Source of the DNA: Budorcas taxicolor
Taxonomy: Eukaryota; Chordata; Mammalia; Artiodactyla; Bovidae
Assembly (NCBI RefSeq): GCF_023091745.1
Contig: NC_068910.1
Span: 2,020,272 to 2,084,271 of the forward strand
Direction: 5' to 3'
DNA length: 64,000 nt
Of this stretch, positions 55,552 through 64,000 are shown one piece after another. Position 1 is the stretch's first letter; each line of letters opens with the position of its first letter. The translations under genes and the position numbers were made by a program. The notes beneath the pieces were generated by a model, which was not told where the DNA came from, did not search any database, and saw only the letters and a program-made list of their open reading frames with translations.

Positions 55552-56606
55552 AGTGCATCTGATCATCCGTGCATTCAATAGCCGCGTGCTGCCTGCTGGT
55601 GGCGCTGGGGGAGACTGGGAGCAGCCCTGTGTCACCAGAGCTGCAGGGTGGACGGGGGTTGAGGAGCGAGAGGACTTCCTGGAGGAGGCGGCGTCTGCCC
55701 CTTCTCAGGGGGCGGAAGACCTGACGGGCCTTTGTGGAGGGGTTTGAGGGCAGACGTGGGGCTCGGGGCTCGGGCCATCCCCCCGCCCCCTCCACGCCCG
55801 GCTGTTAGGACTCAGAAAACACGATACGTGCCGAGTCTCATCCTGAAGCATGCGGCAAGCACCCCGACTTCCTTACAGGGGACATCGGGGGTGCGGGCCA
55901 TGCACAACCTCTCTGCAGAGTGACGACCCCCCACCCCGAGCCGGGCCCCCAGGCTGGGTGGGCCTGCATCCTACACCCTGCAGGGGGGCCCCAAAGCCCA
56001 CCCTGCTGCAGAAGCCACAGAGGCCTGGCGCTCAGGGGCCTGCCCAGGCGGCTCCAGGCACCGTGAGGACCCAGGCAGGCACCCGCAGCTCCCCACGTCC
56101 TTCGCCACCTGCTTGCCGGCCGCCCTCTCGGGTCCTTGCTGCCACCGCAGAGGCCAGCCCCGCAGTCAGCGGTCAGCCCGCCCCTGGGGTGGTGTCGCGT
56201 GGCTGCTCGGGGTCACGCAGGTATCCTTTATCAAAGCCTGTGGTGGCCGTTGGGACTCCCACGTGCTGCCCCGGGGGGCCGCTGGACCAGAGGGACGCCC
56301 CCTCCGGGACAGCTGCCCCCGCGGCTGAGGCTGCCGGGCTGACCATGGCCCCCGAGGGCCTCCTTCCCGCAGCGATGGGTCCAAGTCACCCCACCAGACC
56401 CTCTTCCCTACAGGTAACGGGAGCAGACGGCAAAAGCGGCCCCGCAGGGCTCTTCCACCCCGGCCTTACCAGGTGTGCCTGGACCGGAAGCACACGCGGC
56501 GATCCGAGAAACGACATTGTGAAACACCGCAATCAGACTGATCAGCGCGTCCGCCCCTCACAGCTAACTTCCTCTGGGGGCGGGGGCTGTGGTGAGAAAA
56601 CTTAAA
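55552..56606. other. GC-rich stretch, no gene recognised
   Basis: The 251-codon plus frame 55850-56605 and the 360-codon minus frame 54713-55795 are the longest nearby. The latter runs straight through the BovB fragment. Neither shows a domain. Confidence 0.5.
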
Positions 56607-56805
56607 ATCTGGCTCCAAGGTGGCCCTAGTGGGAAAGAACCCACTTGCCAATGAGACGTGGGCTCCATCCCTGGGCGGGGAAGATGCCCTGGAGAAGGAA
56701 GGCACCCCACTCCAGTGTTCTTGCCTGGGAAATCCCATGGACAGAGGAGCCTGGCGGGCTGCAGTCCACGGGGTCGCAGAGAGTTGGGCACGACTGAGCC
56801 CAGGC
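56607..56805 (+). repeat. Bov-tA SINE, sense
   Basis: GGCTCCAAGGTGGCCCTAGT, GGGAAAGAACCCACTTGCCA, GGGCTCCATCCCTGG, GATGCCCTGGAGAAGGAAGG, CCATGGACAGAGGAGCCTGG, GAGAGTTGGGCACGACTGAG. Full Bov-tA order. Confidence 0.9.
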
Positions 56806-56822
56806 ACACAGCCCCGTGCAGC

Positions 56823-56906
56823 ACACTAGACCTCAGGATGCGTTCCTCTCACACGAGACCCCGGGGCGCGCTCCTCTCACACTAGACCCCGGGCCGCGCT
56901 CCTCTC
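56823..56906 (+). repeat. 28-bp minisatellite, three copies
   Basis: Three exact-length 28-bp units at 56823-56850, 56851-56878 and 56879-56906. Each begins ACAC(T/G)AGACC and ends CCTCTC. The first differs most; the second and third are nearly identical. Confidence 0.93.
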
Positions 56907-57393
56907 ATGAAGGAAAGAGAGCGCCCGTCGGCCAGCGCCTCCCCCTTCCCCACCCTCAGCCCCTGGCCACTGCCAGTCTCAGCGGCTTGGCATTCTTCAT
57001 GTCGACGGGACCGTCTTTCTCCCCCGCTTATCTCACTCAGCGTAAGGCTCCCCAGGCCTTCCCTGCTGTCAGGATGGGAGGATGTCCTTCGTGGCTGAAC
57101 AGGACTCCCTCCAGCCAAGCCGTAGAAGCGAGCTGCGCGGCCTCCCACCCAGAAGATGCAGGGCACAGACACAGTGGGCGTCGGCCTGATGGGGTTCTTG
57201 GGGCGCAAGCCCCGCCCCGTTACCATCCGTGAGCAGCTGCCCGCGTGGCTTCACCTGTGAAAGGTCCACTCGCCGACCGCCGGGAAGTCCCCCCGATGTT
57301 AACAGTGTCCTGGACTCCCCAGATCGGAAACGATGACCCTGCTCCACCTGTGTCTCTTGGAGCCAGAGTGTGTCACCGGGCTCCGCTCACTCT

Positions 57394-57459
57394 GCATGTG
57401 CACGCGTGCACACGCATGCCCACCGGCGCGCACACGCATGCGCACGGGCGCACACACGC
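57394..57459. other. Alternating purine-pyrimidine tract, Z-DNA potential
   Basis: Strict alternation over 57394-57419 (26 nt), 57426-57446 (21 nt) and 57448-57459 (12 nt), mostly GC/AC dinucleotides. It includes a 16-bp perfect palindrome, TGTGCACGCGTGCACA, at 57397-57412. Confidence 0.85.
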
Positions 57460-58555
57460 CCTTCAGGCCGACAGTAGTCACGGCTCCCTGCTGTGGCCCG
57501 TCCTGGGTGCTGCCCAGTCCCGCTCGCCTCCTTTACCAACTCACCCCTCTGCCCATCGACCCTTCTTATTCCTCCCTGGGAGGAGGGTCTCTGTCTCCCC
57601 AGCACCCCCGAGCCTATCCGTTTGCCAACACACACTGGACAAATTCCTAGTTGGGACCCTCACAAAGTGCAGAGGCCCCGATCCTATCTGGAGACGTCCA
57701 CCCTCCAGGCGTCCAGGAGACAGGGCTGCGAACAGAGCGCCCGGGACACAGAGAGCACCCCCCACACAGGGGCGCCAGGGGTGGTCACCCCGAGAAGGCA
57801 CAGACTCGCTAGCAGCAGCCGCAAGCGAGCGTGCGCTATGGTTATGCGAATCAGGACGATGCCGGGGAGGGGCTGATCTCGTAGCTCACCGACAAGTCCA
57901 GAAACACATTTACTGAATCAGAAAGGGATCTAGGAGACTGACAGGCAGGGGTTCCTGCTAGCAGAGGGCTGACCCTGGTCACGCCGCCCCAAGTCCCAAA
58001 CTCAACGCTCCCTGGCCCCCTGCTTCCGTCCCGTATCTACTCAGCACCCACATGTGCCAGGTGTCAGGAATTCACTCAGGAACGGGCAGGGATGCAGGTG
58101 GGCGTCCATAGGAGCTCCCGGGGGGCATCCCCTCCCCCAACACTCAGCCTTCTGCCCTGGTCCCCTGGTCCACATCCCATCCTCACCGATGGTGGAGCCG
58201 GGCTCCTGCTCAGAGAGGTGCCTGCTCCCCCGCCCCCCGCGCACGAGTGGAACCCCTTCCAGGTGGGTATCGTCCAGACTCAGAAGTGGGGCGCAAGGCA
58301 TTTTCCCCCCAGAAGGGGCCACGGTGATGAGACCCTGCTGGTCAGGGGAGATTACAGTCCGCATAGAGCCCAGGCAGGGCCTCAGGGAGTGGGCGCTGCC
58401 TCCTGCATCTCCCGAGGCCTCTGGGGTGCTCGCAGCTTGGGCATCAGAAAGGAACTGAGCATCAGAAAGGAACCCGGCATTACGACGAGCAGCCGTGCCC
58501 TCCAGCTCCAGGGCAAGCCCGAGTCAGGCCCGAGAGGGGCAGCATCACCTCGGGC
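57460..58555. other. GC-rich stretch, nothing recognised
   Basis: Frames on both strands overlap. The 223-codon plus frame 57245-57916 crosses the Z-DNA-prone tract and has no motif. No repeat is recognised. Confidence 0.45.
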
Positions 58556-58770
58556 TGGGCATGTGCAAAGCCCTGTGGGAGTATTCTCACGATTCCTCGC
58601 GTTCCCCCTCCCCAAACCTGCCAGGCAGGCGCCCCTCTCATCCTTGCTTTACAGTTGACAGAAGTGGGGCTCAGAGAGCTGAGGAAACTCACCCTGACGG
58701 CTGGAAGCCTCAGTTTTCTGATCTTCACAATGGGGACGGGGTGCTCGGCTTTCAGGAGGCTGGTGCGGGC
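58556..58770. repeat. Two MIR half-fragments in opposite orientation
   Basis: 58560-58690 reads as antisense MIR (GGCTCAGAGAGCTGAGGAAA, CTCACC). 58705-58770 reads as sense core (AAGCCTCAGTTTTCTGATCT, TCACAATGGGGACGG). The pieces face each other and are strongly decayed. Confidence 0.5.
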
Positions 58771-59204
58771 TGTGTGCAGCGCGCGGGCGTGGCGGCCCCC
58801 CCGGCGCTGGGACAGGAGGCAGGAGCAGGACCCTCCTCATGCTCCTGCACGCCGCCCTCTCCCGCCTCCACCCAAGCTACGGGTTTCACACAGAAAATGT
58901 CCTCCTGCTTATACTTCCCAGGGTGGAATCAGGTCACTCCCATCCTGATCGGTAAGACCAGAGCAGTAAGGTGACTCAGCGTCTACCTCAAAACCAAGGC
59001 ACCCTGCAACACTGGGGCCATTCTGTGCCCCAGATTCTCCTCCACATGAGAATCGGCAGACGCGTTCAGCCACTCAGCCCGTCAGAGCCCCAGACAGGAC
59101 CCGAACACTCGTGCACCGGGACATGAGCGTGTATAACGCTGCTGCCACACGGCGTAGGCACGCCTCCTGTCCAGAGGGGAGGTGCCTCCCAGCCACCCCA
59201 GCAG

Positions 59205-59810
59205 TCCACCCACCCACCCACCCACCCACTCATCCGTTCATCCACTCATTCACCCACCCACCTACTCATCCATCCATCCATCCATCCTCCCAGCCACCTA
59301 TCCATCCATCCACCCACCCATCTATCCATTCACCCATCTGTCCATCCATCCATCCAATCACTCACCCATCATCCATCCACTCACCCACCTACATCCCATT
59401 CATCTCCTCACCCACCCACCTACTCACCCACCCACCACCCATCCATCCATCCATCCACCCACCTACTCATCCATTCATCCTCCCATCCACCCACTCAACC
59501 ATCCAGTGACTTACCGATTTATCCATCCATCCATTTGTCCATCTATTCATTCACCCACACGCCCACCCACCCACTCACTCATCCATCCAGCCAGCCATCT
59601 ATCCATCCATCCATCCACCCACCTACTCATCCATCCATCCATCCATCCTCCCAGCCACCCACCCATCCATCCATCCACCCATCTATCCATTCACCCATCT
59701 GTCCATCCATCCATCCAATCACTCACCCATCCATCCATCCACTCACCACTTCCACACCCATTCATCTCCTCACCCGCCCACCCATTCACCCGCTCGCCCA
59801 CCCGCCCAGC
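59205..59810 (+). repeat. (CCAT/CCAC)n tetranucleotide satellite with 361-bp higher-order repeat
   Basis: About 600 bp of CCAT, CCAC and CCAG tetramers with variant units. Landmarks CACCCACCTACTCATCC, CTCCCAGCCACC, CACCCATCTG and TCCAATCACTCACCC recur at a constant offset of 361 bp (59255 vs 59616, 59331 vs 59692, 59354 vs 59715). A segment of about 158 bp is therefore duplicated. The open Pro/Ser/His/Ile-rich frames 59182-59850 and 59535-59918 are products of the repeat, not genes. Confidence 0.95.
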
Positions 59811-61499
59811 ACCCTACATGCCCAGCGCTGTTCGGAGGCAGTGGAGATGAAGCAGTGGGCAGGGCAGAGAGGAGCCCCTGCGTCGTGGCACCGTCGGGCT
59901 TGCAGAGGAGAACAATAAAGGGCAGGAGGCGATGCCACTCGGTGGGCTGGGGGCGCCGCACACACCAGGTGGAGGTGAGGCCGTTCCGCAGACTGGCCCG
60001 TCCCTCCTCCCCCGACTCTGGTGAGCTCCACTATCATCTTTACATCAGCCGGGTTATCCAGTGCACGTTCTGTTCACAGCTGGATTTCCCATTCAATCTG
60101 TAAATCGATGCATCATGTGATCAGTACCGTCTTTTAATTTTTACCAGCATCTCCTCTCTGGTCTCTTCACTCTGAATCACCTGCAGACTGAACGCTCTTG
60201 TGTGTCCAGCTTTCAGGAAGTCTGCCTCTCGCCTTTACACAGAAACGAGAGTGAGGCTGAGTGCCTACCTTGTTCTCCAGGGACACACCCTCTACCCCCG
60301 GCTCAGAACCGTGTGGACCCCTCTCTGCTCCTCTCCGGCACCGAAGCAGCAGAGGTGAGGCGAGCCTCGTGTTTCTGTTCTTGTAGCTGACACGCCCTTT
60401 CTGCAAGGATGAGGGGCTTCTTCCTTGGGTCTGATGTGGACGCATCTTGGCGTTGAGGATTTGATGAAATGTTTCCAGGACATTGTGGGCTCATCTGACC
60501 TGTGGGTCTGGTGCTCCGCCTCTCTGGTAGTAGCAGCCTCACGGGCACCTCTTCTGTCTGAGTGTGAGGACCATCAGCTCCGCTGTGAGCATCACAAGAG
60601 CGCCCTCCGTGCCCGCTGCCTCTCTGCTGGTTGCCTCCGCCTCCTCTCCCCGCTTCCAGCTGCACTCGCTCCGCTCGTCTCGTCTTCCTTTTTGACACTT
60701 CCTCCATGTCAGCAGCGCCTCTCCTGTTCCTCACTGCTCCCGATTTATCTATCTGCCCCTTAAACATACTGCTTTGATCTTCAATTCTTTTCCTTAGGTC
60801 TTCAATCTCCCTTTTCATCTCATCCTGATTTTTTTTTTTTCATCTTCTAATTTTTGAGCTCTCCAACTGAGAGTTCTTAAGCTGCTTTATAGCATGAAGC
60901 AATTATGCAAAATTTTCATTATGTTTTTTTGAGTTCGTTTTCTTTTTTTAATTTTGAGGTGGGATTCTTTTTTCCTTCTATCATCATATTACACAAATTT
61001 TCAAACAGAGAGACCAATTAAAAAAAGCTCAGAAATTGCTGATATGAGACCATTTTGACCTCTGAAGCTGGCAGTGTCACGGTTCAAACTGATACCGTGA
61101 AAACTCAGTTGAATACTTATTTATACACTTTTCTTGCTAATAAATAAATAGTAAGTTACCAGGATCACGATACTTCACGCCTAAAGATTTTAGCCCACGT
61201 TTCCTAAAGGGGACACTACTGTACAGAAACCACAGCTCCGTGCTGGGTAACTTGTCTGTCCTTACTCCCCTCTGTCTTTCCATTATCCCATCTTTCTCGT
61301 TTTACCCTCGAAAGTGTCTACACAGCCTGCCTCCTCTCCCGGACGCTCCACTGACTCTGATGTGGTGAGCATGGATTCCCTCCTCTCTCTCGGGGTCCGC
61401 TGTCCCCTTCTGGACGCAGAGTGAGGGCTGGGTAGCTGGGTGTCCCACCCCCTTCCCAACCCAGAGGCTGCGAGCTGCAGGCACACGTCGGCCCTTGTT
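59811..61499. other. Mixed region, AT-rich after 60.8 kb, no gene recognised
   Basis: Contains a poly-T run at about 60828-60840. The minus frame 60303-60818 (171 codons) starts MKREIEDLRKRIEDQSSMF, a short coiled-coil-like heptad pattern reminiscent of LINE ORF1, but the rest is not recognisable. 61050-61250 is AT-rich and non-repetitive to my eye. Confidence 0.4.
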
Positions 61500-61763
61500 A
61501 GGACACCCCAAAATCCCCAAGTCACGCTCTGACTCAGGACACCCCAAAATCCCAGGTCATGCTCTGGCTCAGGACACCCCAAACCCCAGTTCACGCTCTG
61601 GCCCAGGACATCCCAAAATACCAGATCACCCCCAAATCCCAGGTCATACTCTGGCCCAGGACACCCCAAAATCCCAGGTCATGCTCTGGCCCAGGACACC
61701 CTCAAAATCCCAGATCATGCTCTGGCCCAGGACACCCCAAAATCCCAGGTCACACTCTGACCC
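61500..61763 (+). repeat. 35-bp minisatellite, about 7.5 copies
   Basis: Units start AGGACACCCC at 61500, 61536, 61571, 61605, 61658, 61693 and 61729 (34-36 bp each), then share AAAATCCCAGGTCA and GCTCTGGCCC. The fourth unit is 53 bp because part of a unit is repeated inside it. The unit length is not a multiple of three, so plus frames cycle and remain open in more than one phase. Confidence 0.95.
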
Positions 61764-61849
61764 TGAGTCGTCTGTGGGCTGCCTGCAGAGGGCTGGGGTG
61801 ACCTGGGAGATGGGGGAGGGCATTCCAGACCTTTCTGCCCTCTACTGGG

Positions 61850-62110
61850 GGACCCCTCTCACCCTCCCCTTTGCCCAACATGTCACCTCCTCCAGGAAAC
61901 CATGTTTCCCCCACAATGATTTAGGGGACCCTCCTCTAGATGCCCAATGTTCTAAGGGTTCTCCCATCACCCCCTTTTCACGCAGGGATGTCACTGATGG
62001 ACTCCATGTCTGTCTCCTCCTGCCGGACTGTGGGGGTCTTACCGGGGGAATGGATCTCCACCACAGACGTGCCGGGCACATGGCCTGAGATGCGCTTCAA
62101 AGCACACAGA
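61850..62110 (+). repeat. L2 LINE 3' fragment, sense
   Basis: GTCACCTCCTCCAGGAAACC, ATGTTTCCCCCACAATG, then a run around GACTGTGGGGGTCTTACC follows the L2 3' pattern ('cacctcctccaggaagcc'-like, then 'gactgtgagctcc'-like). Diverged. Confidence 0.5.
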
Positions 62111-62114
62111 ACGC

Positions 62115-62890
62115 AGGTGGTGTGGAAAAGGTGCGTCACCGATAAAGGAAGTGTGTCAAGATTGTATAAAGACATACACTGAATTTTACTGAAATGAAGA
62201 CATTCTGTCACCACAACACCTTAAGTAGAGAGCAAAGACAAGCCACAGAGTCAGACAGTCACAAAACATCAACCTCACAACAAATCCGCATCCACAATGT
62301 ATATTTTTTAGAACCTCCCATGGCTCAGTAACAAAGACAATTAAAAAAAAAAATTAGCAAGCGGCCTGTAGAGACATTTCACCAGAAGCAAATTCTGGAA
62401 GCTGGGAAACTTCTGACGGACAGGAAAATGCAAACGAAAGTCACGAGTAGGTCCCACTGTGCACCCAACAAGGGGCAAAGGCAAACGCGAGGCAGGGTCT
62501 TTCCTGCTTCTTCCTTGGAGGGGAAGCACAACGCTGTTCGGAAATTTGATTCTCCGAAAGCATACCCTTAGCAATCCCAGTCCTGAATACAAACGTGTGC
62601 ATGTGTGCCCCGAAGTCACAGAATACCCAACGGCAGTGAAAGTGAAGCAGTGTGGACCCAACTACACACAAAAACATGTGCCTCTCACACGGTGCTGGAT
62701 GCGAGAAGCCAGACTCAGGACACACACGCTGTGTGACTCCACTGATGTGAACACGATACCCACAGCTCGTCACCCCGGTGCAGCTCAGGCCAGTGACGTA
62801 GGTGGGCTGCTGGCTGGAAGGGGCCGCCAGGGAGGATTCTGGGGCGCTGGCGTTTTCCTCATGTCTGTGGGAGACACAGGCGCGCTGCGG
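62115..62890 (+). repeat. L1M LINE, ORF2 end and 3' UTR, sense
   Basis: AAAATTAGCAAGCGGCCTGT, AGAGACATTTCACCAGAAGC, AAAATGCAAACGAAAGTCAC, CCCACTGTGCACCCAACAAG, CACACAAAAACATGTGCCTC, GCGAGAAGCCAGACTCAGGA, GGATTCTGGGGCGCTGGCG match the order of L1 sequence from late ORF2 into the 3' UTR. Dead. Confidence 0.7.
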
Positions 62891-62897
62891 CTCTGTT

Positions 62898-63410
62898 CAG
62901 CCACCCATCATCTTTGGGATCCCATGGACTGCAGTATGTCAGGCCTCTCTGTCCCTCACCGGCTCCCGAAGTTTGCCCAAGTTCCTCTCCATTACATCGG
63001 TGATGCCATCCAGCCATCTCATCCTCTGCCATCCCCTTCTCCTCCCGCCCGTAACCTTTCCCAGCATCAGGGTCTTTTCCAATGAGTTGGCTCTTTGCGT
63101 CACGTGGCCAAAGTACTGGAGCTTCCGCTTCAGCATCAGTCCTTCCAATGAGTATTCAGGATTGATTTCCTTTAGGATGGACTGTCCAAGGGACTCTCAA
63201 GAGTCCTCTCCAGCATCACAGTTCAAAGCCATCAATTGGTTGACACTGTGTCTTCTTTATGGGCCAGCTCTCACAACCAGACGTGACCACTGGGAAGACA
63301 CTGGCCTTGACTAGACAGACCTCGGTCGGCAGAGAAATGTCTCTGCTTTTCAGCACACTGTCTGGGTTTGTCATAGCCTTCCTGCCAAGAAGCAATCGTC
63401 TTCTGATTCC
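62898..63410 (-). repeat. BovB 3' fragment, antisense
   Basis: GTTCAGCCACCCATCATCTT, GGTGATGCCATCCAGCCATC, CCCAGCATCAGGGTCTTTTC, GTGGCCAAAGTACTGGAGCT, GACTAGACAGACCTCGGTCG. About 510 bp of 3' BovB. The tail is decayed, so it is older than the copies at 34341 and 46629. Confidence 0.9.
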
Positions 63411-63436
63411 AATATGAACATAAAGACTCAGTGAGC

Positions 63437-63735
63437 ATGGGACTTCCCCGGTGGAGTAGAGGCTAGGAATGCCCCTGCCGGGGCAGGGCGCGCAGGTTTG
63501 ATCCCTGGTCTGAGAAGACTCCACGTGCCTCAGAGCAAGCAAGTCCACATGCCTCGACTTCCTGAAGCCCACACGCTCGAGAGCCCAAGCTTCGAAACTA
63601 GAGCAGCCACCGCAATGAGGCGCCCCACACTGCAACTAAAGAATAGACCCCACCGCCACAGCCAGGGAGTGCCCGTGCCCAGCGATGAAGACTCCTTCCA
63701 GCCCCAAATACTTATTAATTAATTAAAAAAGAAAG
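63437..63735 (+). repeat. CHR-type SINE, sense, with TSD
   Basis: GGGACTTCCCCGGTGGAGTA, GGTTTGATCCCTGGTCTGA, GAAGACTCCACGTGCCTCAG, GAGCAGCCACCGCAATGAGG, ATTAATTAATTAAAAAAG tail. CTCAGTGAGC at 63427-63436 and CTCAGCGAGC at 63736-63745 are a 10-bp duplication with one mismatch. Confidence 0.88.
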
Positions 63736-63745
63736 CTCAGCGAGC

Positions 63746-64000
63746 GAGCCGTGGAGATGGGCCTGCCCTCTGTGCAGGCGCAGCTGAAGAAAACGCTTTA
63801 AAATCAGCACAGTGAACCAAGCTCTTTGGCATACGCTGCGTACTGAAGGAAAGTGCGCAGAGGGTCAGACTCAAGACGCAGGACAGTGGTCACCCTCACG
63901 GGGGCGGGCTGGATAGCCGCCGCGTCCCCCTCCCACTGCTGGCCCCCGACTCCTGCCTGTTCCCGTCTTGGGGCGAAGGGAGCAAGTGGGGCAAGGCCAC
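63746..64000. other. Window end, nothing recognised
   Basis: TGGAGATGGGCCTGCCCTCT onward shows no repeat or coding signal. AAAATCAGCACAGTGAACCA could be a decayed L1 piece but is too short to call. Confidence 0.4.

Noticed and set aside
54713..55795. A 360-codon minus-strand open frame, the longest in the window
   Set aside because: It reads straight through a BovB 3' fragment and its target duplication (residues such as DGITDSADVSLSKLRELVMD are BovB) and its other parts show no family. A frame crossing a dateable insertion is chance in GC-rich DNA.
58176..58215. A 19-nt exon-like segment between splice-like sites on the minus strand
   Set aside because: Weak pyrimidine tract and a length not divisible by three. 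It mainly shows how often such decoys occur in GC-rich DNA.
59182..59918. Long Pro/Ser/His/Ile-rich open frames
   Set aside because: They are translations of the CCAT/CCAC satellite, open in more than one phase. No gene is needed to explain them.

Overview
This window is nuclear DNA from a ruminant, most likely a bovid. The evidence is its repeats. BovB (RTE-clade) LINE pieces with (AACTG)n 3' tails, Bov-tA and BOV-A2 SINEs, and CHR-type tRNA-derived SINEs (a cetartiodactyl hallmark) sit among older mammalian L1M, L2 and MIR sequence. I cannot separate cattle from sheep, goat or buffalo by eye. I find no complete protein-coding gene, no tRNA or rRNA gene and no CRISPR array. Most long open frames lie in GC-rich sequence where stop codons are rare, or run through retrotransposon debris.

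Layout. 1-3189: one antisense old L1 split by an antisense BovB and by a SINE with target duplications. 3.2-10.7 kb: mostly GC-rich single-copy-looking DNA with a perfect 22-bp palindrome (4142-4163), an L2 remnant and a sense L1 fossil (7430-8545). 10.7-12.7 kb: CHR, BovB and Bov-tA insertions. 14.3-14.5 kb: a CpG-dense 71-bp tandem duplication. 15.8-18.7 kb: a nest of MIR, BovB 3' piece, hAT-like fragment, a BovB with an internal inversion, and an antisense L1. 19-25 kb: GC-rich, with a CpG island-like block, MIR, Bov-tA and an exact 40-bp duplication. 25.1-28.6 kb: AT-rich, dominated by a 2.5-kb sense L1 holding two SINEs. 28.6-34.2 kb: no recognised repeats, one microexon-like signal (32976-33005) and a CpG island-like block (33.9-34.2 kb).

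34.3-35.5 kb: the best-preserved BovB, with an open reverse transcriptase frame whose catalytic motif reads YADN. 37.8-39.8 kb: an antisense L1 holding an inverted pair of BovB 3' ends and a CHR SINE. 40-49 kb: CHR SINEs, MIRs and BovB tails between GC-rich blocks, including an orphan CpG cluster (44.3-44.7 kb). 51.5-52.7 kb: a sense L1 that has become strikingly CpG-rich. 53-58 kb: MIRs, a short BovB piece, Bov-tA, a 28-bp minisatellite and a Z-DNA-prone tract. 59.2-59.8 kb: a (CCAT/CCAC)n satellite with a 361-bp higher-order period. 61.5-61.8 kb: a 35-bp minisatellite. 61.8-63.7 kb: L2, L1, BovB and CHR in series.

How it fits together: the high GC, several minisatellites and CpG-enriched old L1 copies resemble a high-recombination, subtelomere-like intergenic or large-intron region. 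The best biological signals are retrotransposition structures, tandem-repeat architecture and a few AT-rich islands that look like candidate conserved noncoding elements. All family names come from remembered consensus patterns, not from a database search, and repeat boundaries are good to roughly 5-30 bp unless a target duplication fixes them.
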